This document shows, one piece after another, positions 48,543 to 59,732 of a stretch of 64,000 nt of DNA. Numbering within the stretch: the stretch's first letter is position 1; each line of letters starts with the position of its first letter. Origin of the DNA: Gymnopus androsaceus JB14 (Eukaryota; Basidiomycota; Agaricomycetes; Agaricales; Omphalotaceae). The position numbers and the translations under genes were made by a program. Location of the stretch: positions 1 through 64,000 of the forward strand of contig ML769522.1 in the NCBI GenBank assembly GCA_009733575.1, read 5' to 3'. The notes beneath the pieces were generated by a model. It saw nothing but the letters and a program-made list of their open reading frames with translations, ran no database searches and was not told the DNA's origin.

Positions 48543-48567
48543 NNNNNNNNNNNNNNNNNNNNNNNNN
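48543..48567. other. Assembly gap (25 N)
   Basis: 25 undetermined bases at the end of a near-identical repeat array. The true number of repeats and the sequence to the right (48568-48768) may not be contiguous with the left. Confidence 0.99.
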
Positions 48568-48768
48568 AAATAGTTTTTATAACCTTATTTCAGTAGTTGA
48601 ATTAACCTAAAACGCCTCCCAGAGCCTCAATAGTATGCAAAAATTTTCGGCCATAAGGAATTCTCAGACCCCCCCAAGGTCATGTCAGCACTTATTTTTT
48701 TGAACACCCCTTGAGCTGCCCAGTGTGTTCAAAGTCTGGGCAATATTTGTGGAATGCAAGATGATTAT

Positions 48769-50820
48769 TGTTGGAATATCAAAGGTAAATATATTCTATT
48801 GAACTATACATGGAACACTTTCTCGTAGTATCCACTTGTTTGTATCACCATCCCATGCACTCCACTGTTATCGTCTCGCAGACTCCACTCAGTCTCTCGC
48901 CGTACCCACTTGTTCTCTCGCAGTACCCACTTCACCGTATGCATAGTAGCCACACATATTCACGCAGTAGCCACTTGCCCGATATGTCGTTTGTACTTAG
49001 GACTGTATATAAGCTTAGGTACCATACCCTGTAATAACACCATTGTCCCCCATCGATCTGTGTGATCATTACTACTAAGTCCTGTGTGGACTTACTGCTG
49101 CTACTTCCTATTTAGGAACATAACTCTAATAGGTTATGGGCCCCGGCCTTAACCATTGACGCATCATATTGCCGTAACACTTGTTCATGCCACCCAGGCC
49201 AGACCCTCCACCACTATGAACTCGGCAGGAGATAAAATCACAACAAGCACCACCACCAGTAACTTGACAACGTTCCATTGCATCGGAAAAAGCCAGCTCA
49301 TTGAGTAGCAAAGCTGTAACACCACAGCAGAGATCAGCACCATTACCTCCCACAGACGACACTGTTCCTTGTAAAGGACACCCACACATCTTTGATATCG
49401 ATGAATTAGTCGACAGATACAAAAGCCGAACCACTGGAAGGTGGAGCCAGTGCGAAAAACAACATTGCCTAAATCAATACGACGTACTTTGGACAGGTAA
49501 ATTAGCAGATTTTGTGAAACCCATCGCGAAAGAGCAGGAGCAAATCATCAGTAGTCACCTACAACACATCGCCGACAACAACAAAGACGACGACGAAGAA
49601 GAGGATACTGAAGCACCTGTTGCTCAGCCTATAGCATCATCCTCACAACAGCATACTCCCGCTCCAACACAATCACCTGCACTGAAACGCGAACCAACCC
49701 CACCTACACCTCCACAATCATTTCCACAGGGCACTGCACCCCAAATTCCATATTCAAATACGGAAACCACCTTCTCCACACAGAACCCCATCGCCATCAG
49801 ATCCCGGATCACCAGGCGCTCTTATTGCTGAATTCCGACGCGACAACGAACAGAAATGTCAAAAAGCACTAAGCTTTTTGGTAAGGTTACAACCTAAAAG
49901 TCGGACAGGAATCAAATTTGGGACACGTGGATAAACTCGAGTGGAATTCGCAGCTAGGTCTATTGGTATCAGCGGTTATTTGGAATGGCATCCGCAACCT
50001 GATCTTGCCCAGGATCACAACAACGAGCATAGGGAAGGATAGTGATTATGCGAATGCAATCATTGGCAGGGTATATCGGATGGAATATGTCAGAATGTAT
50101 AGGCACTACGACACACTAAGCAGTTGTGGGAAAATTTACTCGCTGATTATGATTTCTAAAAACGCTCTTACGAACATCTTTTGCAAAGACGACTTCACAC
50201 CATGCAATGCCGGACCAATCCAAGGTCAATAAACATCTTGGACAATATGTATTCAGCATGCCGCGACGGACCTCACTACTTGGGAATCGATATCAAATGA
50301 AGATATATTCGTCAACACCATTTGTCCTCTGTCCCTGACACCTTTCAAAGCTACGATAAACGCATTGGCTGGATTTCTCCGCTAAATCCGACAAGAAACT
50401 CAGTCCTGCGGAACTCATCTCAACCATTCGTGCTGGAATCAATGGATACACCCAAATGCGACATGGATCAAAGAAGGAATCGGCAAACTATGCCGTAACA
50501 GGGGGAAGGAGGAGGTATCCGAGGTGTGGAAATTCTTCAGGAAATTCCCGAGGGCAGAGGCAGAGGCCGCGGGAGGATCAACGAGTCGTCAGGACTTGTT
50601 TGTTATAACTGCGGAGGTAAAGGTCACTTTGTAAATCATGTCCATCGAGGAAACGCAGTCAGGCCAACGAGGCCAAAGGAGACGAAGGCTCCTAAAGAGA
50701 AGGGAAGAAGAAAGTCAGATGGAAACTGGAGAGATAGGCCAAGGAAAGCGAGTGGCTCCTTCATCGTAATGATTGAGGAAGTACCAGAGTCATCATGGGC
50801 AGCAATCAAAAACCCCTAAG
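48769..50820 (+). mobile_element. LTR retrotransposon fragment: LTR + gag-like region
   Basis: The LTR at 48769-49131 (363 bp) starts TGTTGGAATATC, contains a TATATAAGC promoter-like box near 49007, and is followed by GGTTATGGGCCC. That resembles the anticodon-side half of initiator tRNA-Met used as primer by Ty1/copia-like elements. A gag-like region follows up to a CCHC knuckle (CYNCGGKGHFVNHVHRG) near 50595-50650. No protease, integrase or reverse transcriptase was recognised before the element loses identity near 50820. Copia-type placement is inferred from the primer site alone. Confidence 0.7.
49187..50819 (+). pseudogene. Gag-like gene of the LTR element, broken
   Basis: Starts at ATG 49187 (MPPRPDPPP) but meets a stop within ten codons. 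The same protein in the inverted copy (52178-52501) lacks that stop. The longest frame, 49301-49831, holds HPHIFDIDELVDRYKSRTTG and an acidic, then Pro/Gln-rich stretch. Later pieces are in other frames and end with an Arg/Gly-rich CCHC knuckle. Several stops show it is inactive. Confidence 0.6.
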
Positions 50821-52177
50821 CATGAGAACCTTTGTTTTTGATTTTTTCGAATAGCTGATAAATTCGAATAGCTTTTTCATCGCCAAGCGATCAAAACTGT
50901 ATAGTGCAAAACATCAAAGTCGACAGTCCGCCACTCTTTACCTTAACGATGAAGGAGGAGGAGAAGTATACGTCGACGTTAATCTCTTTCCTTCCTTCAA
51001 AATTGGATATGGACACCGAAAGAAGGAGTTGGAAAAGGTGATCACGCTTACGCGCAGCCCACATTTATGGAGCAATTCTTTTTGACTCGGAAGCTTACCC
51101 ACATGACGCCACTCACCGACGAACTCAGGAATCAACGGGAGATTCCAAACACGGGTCATTCAGGCTGCTAACGCGGAAACCTTCACGGGCAAACATCTCC
51201 GGCACATCCATCTGGGACTTCCACATTCGAACGAAATAAGAATGTTAAAGCTCCCAACACCCTTCTATGTCAGACACTCCACCAACTCGTATATTGGAAA
51301 ACTCGATGATGATGGTTACTGCCATCCACCACCGAAATGTAATGACAATCAGAGTCGCCAGGGAAATTCGTGGGAAGTTATCCAAAGATTTAACGGACCT
51401 ATACAGATCCATCAAGGGAAACGCTTATTTGACTAATATCGGCAGATTGGTATCTCTTTACGAGGCACACTGCATCTTAGGTTCACCTCACTTATGCTTA
51501 CGTGAAGAATATGTTCCGAGACAACCAGGATATCGTGGAATTGGATTGGATCCCGAAGCAAGATGGACGAACGCAAGAATTTGCCGCCGCTTGGTAATTG
51601 CTTTTGGGAAAGCATTCCAGGTATCTATTCGGATCAGGTGCGATCATCTCCACGTGCGGAGAAATTTTGTGAGGACGTCCTTCCACATGGACAATTGGTG
51701 GGGACATTCCACAAAAGTCCAAGTACGGTAAAACCATTGCACATTACATGCTGACTCTAGTTTGACCAAAAGCAACCTGACTGGTTTGGGAGGAAACCCA
51801 AATTGAAGTCGGAAGGACGGGGGGATTTTACATTCGCCACCACCGATATTATTGTGGGCTTCTTCCAAAAATTCCTCTCTTTATTTTTTGTAAAGCACTC
51901 AATATCTCAAATCTCCCTGAACAACATGGATTCTATAGGATATGATGCATTTTAGTACCGATTTAGCACCTCCATCAAAAAATATTGTCAATGCAAGTGC
52001 ACTTTCACCAGGTTGAATTAAACTTAGATGAACTGCTGTGTATTAATTGCCTCTGAAAATGTTGTTTAAAGGTGCAAAGGTGAAAAAATTGTTATGTAAT
52101 ACAAATTTGAAGTTGGACATCCTCCGAAGTGTGGGAGAATTCTACTATATATAGGCAGTGAAAGGGGGGGGCTTCAT
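50821..52177. other. Unidentified repeat-region sequence between two LTR fragments
   Basis: Open stretches exist (51267-51731 plus, 154 codons) but no reverse transcriptase, integrase or other motif was recognised. It may be decayed retrotransposon body. Confidence 0.35.
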
Positions 52178-52913
52178 GATACCTGTCCAAAGTATGTTGC
52201 ATCAATTTAGACAATGTTGTTTGTTGCACTGGCTCCACCTTCCAGTGGTTCAGTGCTTGTATCTGTCGACTAATTTGTTGACATCAAAGATGTGTGGGTG
52301 TCCTTTACAAGGAACAGTGTTGTCTGTGGGAGGTAATGGTGTTGGTTTCTGCTGTGGTGTTACAGCTTTGCTACTCAATGAGCTGGCTTGTTCCAATGCA
52401 ATGGAAGGTTGTCGAGTTACTGGTGGTGGTGCTTGTTCCAATAACTTTATCTCCTGGCAAGTTTGTAGAGGTGGTGAATTTGGCTTGGGTGGCATGAACA
52501 AGGGTTACAGCAATATGATGTGTCAATGGTTAAGGCTGGGGCCCATAACCTATTAGAGTTATATTCCTAAACAGGAAGTAGCAGCAGTAAGTCCACACAG
52601 GACTTAGTAGTTACAATCACACAGATTGATGGGGGACGATGGTGTTATTACAGGGTATGGTACTAGGCTTTATATACAGTCCTATGTACAAACGATATAT
52701 CAGGCAAGTGGCTACTGCATGAATACTTGTGGCTACTATGCATATGGCAAAGTGGGTACTGCGAGATAGTAAGTGGATACGGTGAGAGACTGAGTGGAGT
52801 CTGCAAGACAATATATGTGGAGTGCATGGGATGGTGATACAAACAAGTGGAGACTACAAGAAAGTGTTCCATGTATAGTTCAATGAGATATATTTACCTT
52901 TGATATCCCAACA
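52178..52913 (-). mobile_element. Inverted LTR + gag 5' fragment of the same LTR family
   Basis: LTR 52551-52913 (363 bp, the same length as the left copy), followed inward by the primer-site sequence and the first ~100 codons of gag (MPPKPNSPP, then HPHIFDVNKLVDRYKH and a stop). Similarity to 48769-49497 ends at about 52178. The outer LTR end (TGTTGGGATATC) is fused directly to the last TPR of the minus-strand NLR at 52914. Confidence 0.75.
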
Positions 52914-55313
52914 TTCTCAAATTGGGTTTGGGCCTCTGTGAGAAGTGATTTAGCCTCAGAATATTCATCTTGCATTCTGCAAATGTTGCCCAGACTTTGA
53001 ATACACTGGGCAACTCCAAGCTGATTACCAACCTTCTCAAATTGGGTTTTGGCCTCTGTGAAAAGTGATTTAGCCTCAGAATATTCATTATGCATTCTGC
53101 AAATATTGCCCAGACTTTGAATACACTGGGCAGCTCCAAGCTGATTACCAACCTTCTCAAATTGGGTTTCGGCCTCTGTGAGAAGTGATATAGCCTCAGA
53201 ATATTCATCTTGCATTGTGCAAATATCACCCAGACTTTGAATACACTGGGCAGCTCCAAGCTGATCACCAACCTTCTCAAATTGGGTTTGGGCCTCTGTG
53301 AGAAGTGATTTAGCCTCAGAATATTCATCTTGCATTGTGCAAATATCACCCAGACTTTGAATACACTGGGCAGCTCCAAGCTGATCACCAACCTTCTCAA
53401 ATTGGGTTTTGGCCTCTGTGAGAAGTGATTTAGCCTCAGAATATTCATTTTTCATTCTGCAAATATTGCCCAGACCTTGAATACACTGGGCAGCTCCAAG
53501 CTGATTACCAACCTTCTCAAATTGGGTTTTGGCCCCTGTGAGAAGTGATTTAGCCTCAGAATATTCATCTTGCATTGTGCAAATATTGCCCAGACTTCGA
53601 ATACACTGGGCAGCTCCAAGCTGATCACCAACCCTCTCAAATTGGGTTTTGGCCTCTGTGAGAAGTGATTTAGCCTCAGAATATTCATCTTGCATTGTGC
53701 AAATATCACCCAGACTTCGAATACACTGGGCAGCTCCAAGCTGATCACCAACCTTCTCAAATTGTGTTTTGGCCTCTGTGAGAAGTGATTTAGCCTCAGA
53801 ATATTCATTTTTCATTCTGCAAATATTGCCCAGACCTTGAATACACTGGGCAGCTCCAAGCTGATTACCAACCTTCTCAAATTGGGTTTTAGCCTCTGTG
53901 AGAAGTGATTTAGCCTCAGAATATTCATCTTGCACTGTGCAAATATTGCCCAGACTTCGAATACACTGGGCAGCTCCAAGCTGATCACCAACCTTCTCAA
54001 ATTGGGTTTTGGCCTCTGTGAGAAGTGATTTAGCCTCAGAATATTCATCTTGCATTGTGCAAATATTGCCCAGACTTTGAATACACTGGGCAACTCCAAG
54101 CTGATTACCAACCTTCTCAAATTGGGTTTTGGCCTCTGTGAGAAGTGATTTAGCCTCAGAATATTCATCTTGCATTGTGCAAATATCACCCAGACCCTGA
54201 ATACACTGGGCAGCTCCAAGCTGATCACCAACCTTCTCAAATTGGGTTTTAGCCTCTGTGAGAAGTGATTTAGCCTCAGAATATTCATTATGCATTGCGC
54301 AAATATTGCCCAGACTTTGAATACACTGGGCAGCTCCAAGCTGATTACCAACCTTCTCAAAGTGGGTTTGGGCCTCTGTGAGAAGTGATTTAGCCTCAGA
54401 ATATTCATCTTGCATTGTGCAAATATCACCCAGACTTTGAATACACTGGGCAGCTCCAAGCTGATCACCAACCTTCTCAAATTGGGTTTTAGCCTCTGTG
54501 AGAAGTGATTGAGCCTCAGAATATTCATTTTGCATTCTGCAAATATTGCCCAGACTTTGAATACACTGGGCAGCTCCAAGCTGATTACCAACCTTCTCAA
54601 ATTGGGTTTTCGCCTCTGTGAGAAGTGATTTAGCCTCAGCATATTCATCTTGCATTCTGCAAATATCACCCAGACTTTGAATACACTGGGCAGCTCCAAG
54701 CTGATCACCAACCTTCTCAAATTGGGTTTTGGCCTCTGTGAGAAGTGATTTAGCCTCATAATATTCATCTTGCATTCTGCAAATATCACCCAGACTTCGA
54801 ATACACGGGGCAGCTCCAAGCTGATTACCAACCTTCTCAAATTGTGTTTTGGCCTCTGTGAGAAGTGATTTAGCCTCAGCATATTCATCTTGCATTCTGC
54901 AAATATCACCCAGACTTTGAATACACTTGGCAGCTCCAAGCTGATCACCAACCTTCTCAAATTGGGTTTTGGCCTCTGTGAGAAGTGATTTAGCCTCGGA
55001 ATATTCATCTTGCATTGTGCAAATATCACCCAGACTTTGAATACACTGGGCAGCTCCAAGCCGATCACCAACCTTCTTAAATCGGGTTTTGGCCTCTGTG
55101 AGAAGTGATTTAGCCTCAGAATATTCATCTTGCATTCTGGAAATATTGCCCAGATTTTGAATACACTGGGCAGCTCCAAGCTGATTACCAACCTTCTCAA
55201 ATTGGGTTTTGGCCTCTGTGAGAAGTGATTTAGCCTCAGAATATTCATCTTGCATTCTGCAAATATCACTCAGATTCAGAAGACATTTTGCATTATTGTT
55301 TACTTTGCTTTCT
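52914..55313 (-). repeat. Array of twenty 120-bp TPR units
   Basis: Each unit encodes 40 residues of the pattern x-QLGAAQCIQSLGxIC and xMQxEYSEAKSLLTEAKTQF, then EKVG. Two subtypes are seen. N-units (NQLG with GNIC) and D-units (DQLG with GDIC) agree at both positions in 16 of 19 full units. Units 5-13 alternate D/N without exception at position 1. Other variable sites are 10 (Q/R), 17 (R/T/A/S/V-adjacent), 19 (Q/H/K), 20 (D/N) and 23 (S/A/Y). The first unit (ICRMQDEYSEAK...) is partial and diverged. All indels are absent, so the frame is kept over 2.4 kb. Confidence 0.9.
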
Positions 55314-56853
55314 TCATGCTCATGAATGTTCAAATCCTTGAGTTTCAGTTGGATGGTTTCAATTTCTGCCCTTGCCCTTTCATAATATCCCATCCAGAAT
55401 AATCTATCATTCTTTGCAAATCTCAGCTTTATTTCTTCCTTGTAGTTCTGATTCCATTTTTGAGCAAGTGCAACATCAATCAATTGAAGACTCATTGTGG
55501 AGAATTTGCCATATTTTGCAAAGTCATTAAGTGCATCCAGATACTCTTTCTGAGCTGAATTTTGTAATAGTGCTCCAAGAACCTTTGTGATATTGCTGCT
55601 GTGGACTTCAATCACATCCTGGCTCTGTCCAGGAGAATGATCCCTTAATAGCTTCACATAGTATCTGCCCATTTGGCTCAAGTGTATTTCCTGAATGGGA
55701 TATTTGGTTTGTAGATCCTCCCGAATAGGTGACAGCATTTTAAGACACATATTTTCCTCATATATGAGAGCTGACTCAAGGAGAGAAATAACTGAGACCT
55801 CAAGATCAATGTCAGATTCCACTACTAAGTGTGCCAAAGTCTCTTCCCACTGTGGAACACCATTTGGCAAAAAGGACAATACTGGCAGAATTTTAATGCA
55901 TTCTGCATTTGGGAATCCCACTAACATTTGTAGTGATATCTCAATAGAGATAGATACACTATTGTGTCGATTGGATGCTGCTCCAATTTTGAGCATGCTT
56001 GTTTTCTGCTGTTTCCATTTCCTCATCAGCATATCCAGAGCTTTCTCTTAGCTGTGCAATGAGAATTGCCATGCATACTCTTCATACAGTCCAAGTTCCC
56101 TGCATTCTCACTTTGGGAATTGGAGATCAACATGAAAGCTTCTCTTGCTGGCTCCAAGTCAAGTGTTGGCAAACCTGAGTGGCCTCCTAATTTGTACCAT
56201 GTTTGGAATCCAGGTCCATCAGCAGCTCTCATTGTCTAATACTATGGAGACTGGCTCCTGATCCAATATCCACTCAATAAGATTCTGAACAGCCATTTGA
56301 TCACCATTTGTGTTCCATGGTGTCTCAAAGTTGTCCAAGACAAGTAGCATTGGATCTTGGGAATGCTCTAGGTACTTTTGCAATGCTTTATATGGATCAT
56401 GCCCTTCAGTAACTGACAATCCCAAAACTTGAAGCATTACTTGAATGAGGCTCGAGGCATCAGAGCAAATCTCACAGGATACAAAGTATCTCTCATCCTT
56501 AAACTTGTCTATGACAGCCCTTGTGTTTCATGATGTGCAAGGCCAAAGCTGTTTTTCCAATCCCCCCTACTCCCAGGATGGCAATATGAGCCTGGTTTTT
56601 TTTACTGAGTTCTTGAACAGCTTCACCAACCAGCCCCTCTCTGCCAGTGAACACAGTAGGGGCAACCGGTGTTGCAAGTTTGATTTTCCTTGTTCCAGAA
56701 ATTTAAATGCCACCCCATAGAATCAACAGAATTTACTTACTCATAAGTTATAGTGGAATTCTGATTGAGGGGTGGTTCAAGAGAACCAGTTGACTCTGGC
56801 TTGATGATAAATTGCCCACCATGGATGGAAAAATGGTGAGCTTGATGAAACAT
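52914..56853 (-). pseudogene. NB-ARC/TPR (fungal NLR) gene, 3'-capped by an LTR and frame-broken in NB-ARC
   Basis: Exon 1 (56744-56853) reads MFHQAHHFSIHGGQFIIK, the N-terminal motif common before NACHT/NB-ARC in Agaricomycete NLRs. After a ~53-nt intron come VFTGREGLVGEAVQELSK and the P-loop ILGVGGIGKTALALHI (about 56551-56580). The kinase-2 motif is MLLVLDNFETPW (56340). One-base frame breaks near 56520, near 56230 and at about 56050 split NB-ARC. From 56032 a single frame runs 1050 codons through a helical linker and twenty TPRs. The last eight residues (ISKVNISH) come from LTR sequence. STAND NTPases of this class mediate self/non-self or pathogen responses by oligomerising on ligand binding to the repeats. 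Indels in the call or true decay could both explain the NB-ARC breaks. Confidence 0.8.
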
Positions 56854-57435
56854 GGCGTTGGTGATAGATGGTGGTAGTTGGAGATCAAGAGTGGGCTGTC
56901 ACAGTGTCACAGTGTATTCACCGATCAAACGGCAATGATCTTTAAGGCAGGCTGCCATGTGATCAACATGCGTGTGGCCATCACAACGTGTGAGAAGTGT
57001 TCATTGAATAACTATATACATAGCTGTATAAGTATATTAATGTTCCTGGGCCCCAGCTAGAGTAATAAGAGTATCCAGGCTCGATTCTGCCCTCAAGGAC
57101 CTCAATCAGATCTCAAAACACCAAGGAAGAATAATTTCAGGAAGTGTTGCTTCGGCCGCTCAGCACCAAATTAAGATATACTCCCACCACCCTTATCTGT
57201 CATTTATAATAATTTTATATACTATATATACCAAGTAGATAGAGTACAAATGTAGTCGTTCTGCGCCTCCGCACATAGCAAAATTTATGAAAGCCCATCT
57301 CTCACTTCATTGTCTGATACGTGGTGAGAAGACGTTCGATTGGTAGCTGGTGCAGGTGAAGCGCGAAGGTCGGTTTTCCAGTACGATGATCGTGGTGAGG
57401 AAGGGAAACGCTTGAGCGCTCATTGACTTCAAGCC
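56854..57435. other. Intergenic, NLR upstream region
   Basis: No gene seen. AT-rich (TTTATATACTATATATACC near 57210-57230). It marks the right border of the repeat block. Confidence 0.4.
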
Positions 57436-57876
57436 GTGATATCTCAAGCTTATGCTCGAACAAGTTTGTTGACACGTTCTACGCAGACGGCAACTTTCTC
57501 TATGGCTCCAGTTAGCGAGATTCCTGTTATAGCGTTGGATATAAACAAACCTCAGCAGACTTCTTCCGATCCTTCTACTCTTCATTCAATATCGGCTTAC
57601 TCTTCCCATCAGGTATGCGAGTATCATCGCTTTCCGCACCCTCCTTTACCTCTTCCGCTTCTCTTCACGCTGACTTTCATATCTCTTGCCAAATTAAATC
57701 CGGACCTCAACGAACTGTTCACGCCGAATATTGCAGAGTCAATGTACTGGGACATGCAACTCATTGCTGGAGTCGACAATATACCCTCCTTCTGGTCTCT
57801 TTTGGCCCGAATTCATTGTATTTCGAATGCAAATCGGGATTGGAGAGCATTTGGTAGGCTACAGGAATGGAATTGA
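57436..57876 (+). other. Unrecognised possible gene
   Basis: The frame begins MISQAYARTSLLTRSTQTAT, Arg/Ser/Thr-rich as in a mitochondrial presequence, then SEIPVIALDINKPQQTSSDP. After a GTATGC donor at 57613 two frames compete. One ends in LARIHCISNANRDWRAFGRL. The other reads SGPQRTVHAEYCRVNVLGHA and FGPNSLYFECKSGLESIW, which looks conserved. I do not recognise the family. A truncated or spliced small gene is possible. Confidence 0.3.
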
Positions 57877-57949
57877 ATCGTTCTTCAGTGAGAAAATCAT
57901 CGGGTTTTGTATCTGGAAGGTGTTTAACATCCTGCAAATAAGTTAGTAA

Positions 57950-58470
57950 ACATAGTACTCACGAAGCGAAAGCTTACCGTCAATTCCAAACGGCGCATTT
58001 TGAGGCCCTCGAGCACAGGACTTCGGAGAGAGCCTTGTTGCATATTATGGAATACTCCAGGTGCCATGTTTGCCTTGTAGGGCAAAAGACCCGGCAGCAT
58101 CAGGTAGCTGGTGATACTGAGAAAGACTGGCAAAGAAGAGGGGATTCGGTCGGAGAAACATCAAAGCTTGAGCTGCAGCTATGACCAGATATCCATACGT
58201 CTCGGACACGCTCTCAATGCAATCCATCCGGATCCACAGTGCTTTATATGCAAATGTTGCTACAGAAGCTAAACATAAAGGCATAGACTGGGCACCACAA
58301 CGAATACCTCCCTCGTACACTCGCTATAGCAGGATCGTATATCGAGCTATATCGAGCGCTGCTAGTGCCAGCGTTTCCCAGTCTTTCCCAGTACGTTCGC
58401 GTTCGAAGCTTCATCCATGCTCGATTCCATAGGTCAAGCGGAAGCTGTCGACGAGTTAGTTAATTTTGGA
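57950..58470. other. No gene recognised
   Basis: A 91-codon minus-strand frame (58045-58320) is moderately hydrophobic (YLVIAAAQALMFLRP) but has no identifiable family or splice partners. Confidence 0.3.
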
Positions 58471-58547
58471 CTTGGAGTCGTTTCGTCGGCAAATATAGCT
58501 GCACAACAGACTCGAGCTCTGTAATGGAAGCCCATGGTACGTCGACG
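58471..58547 (-). pseudogene. Duplicated scrap of LAS1 exon 1
   Basis: The sequence around GAGTCGTTTCGTCGGCAAAT and GAGCTCTGTAATGGAAGCCC closely matches 43152-43234 in LAS1 exon 1, in the same orientation, with a few indels. No other LAS1 exon is near. Dead fragment. Confidence 0.65.
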
Positions 58548-58651
58548 ATAGAGCTGAGATAAGATAAGATATAGAACCCGAGGTTGATACATCCATTTGG
58601 CAAAGGTTCAAGTTATTTGGCGCTCGCGGAGCTTTTTCTTCTGCAGACGTG

Positions 58652-59732
58652 ATGCCTCCTTCTCTAGACATTCGAGGCGACATTGGCGCCGCTCAGCTCG
58701 CCTTCTACGTCCCTATCGCTGTGATAACATTTTTCTTTACCGTCCGACACGCGTTCGAAAAAGATGCGGGTACTTACTTCCAAGTTCTAATCTCCAATGG
58801 AATATACATTGACGATCAATATTAGGCTACTTCTTCTTATTTTTCTTCTCTCTTGGTACGTCCTATGTGATCCTGGCTCTGGCTCTTCTATTCCTAATTG
58901 TCATCAAACATAAAAGCACGAATTGCTGGAGGGGCATTGATAATTGCAGCTGAATTGGTTCAGCCGTCAAATATCAACCTCTTTATCGCAGCATACATCC
59001 TTTTCCCTGCTGGACTCGCACTGCTTATGCTTTCTTTTCTTGGATTCGTGGGATTGGCGTACGTGGTATATTTCATCATCCAAGACTCTTTTCACTGAAC
59101 CGTACTTTTAGCGGTCAACATACGGTATCCGAATACCGTCAAACCACCTACATCCTACGGCTCATTGCCTTCTTTGCCGTGCTCGCATTAGCTCTCAGCA
59201 TCGCAGGAGGTCTACTTGGAACTCATGTCAACCCCGATGCCAACACGGGTCTCATCTTGCGACGGGTAGCTGCTGGTATATACGCTGGTTCCTATCTCTT
59301 GATAGTATTCGCGACGTTCTTGAGCTGGTCTTACAATGATCTTATGAGATCGTATCGGAGGAACGTACGTTGCATATCTTTTAGATGCGCTCAATGTTTA
59401 ACCAACTCCCTCTTTGTAGCTTCTCAAGGGACTAATGGTCGCACTACTCCCTCTCGGCGTAAGAGTAGCCTATGCCGTCCTAGAAGCCTGGTCATCCTCT
59501 GACATATTCGGCTCTGAACCCTCGTCAAACCCCAATCTTCCACAATTCAACCCTGTTACGGGGAACTATATCATTTACCTCGTACGTTTCTTGTTACAAA
59601 CTGCAGCGTTCCGCTAACGCAAGACCTTACCAGGTTATGGGACTTATTATGGAATACCTGGTGGTTCTCCTGTGCTTATTCCTCAGCACTATTGGAATGC
59701 GCCGTCGCCGACATCGTCGCCATCGTCATTGA
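58652..59732 (+). CDS. Polytopic fungal membrane protein, about seven TM segments
   Basis: MPPSLDIRGDIGAAQLAF starts the protein. Hydrophobic stretches follow in order: VPIAVITFFFTVRHAF, YFFLFFFSLARIAGGALII, LFIAAYILFPAGLALLMLSF, LRLIAFFAVLALALSIAGGL, AAGIYAGSYLLIVFATFLSW, GLMVALLPLGVRVAYAVL, and the last IIYLVMGLIMEYLVVLLCLF. The C-terminus is a short Arg/His tail (MRRRRHRRHRH). Six introns, with tiny exon 2 (about 30 nt, YFFLFFFSL). It resembles the conserved fungal seven-TM family of unknown function (DUF7702-like). No transporter motif seen. Confidence 0.75.

Noticed and set aside
53812..55269. 485-codon minus-strand frame with the same shifted repeat
   Set aside because: Shadow of the 1050-codon TPR frame on the same strand.
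52914..55313. CRISPR-like or satellite array
   Set aside because: Units are contiguous coding TPRs with no spacers, in a eukaryotic gene.
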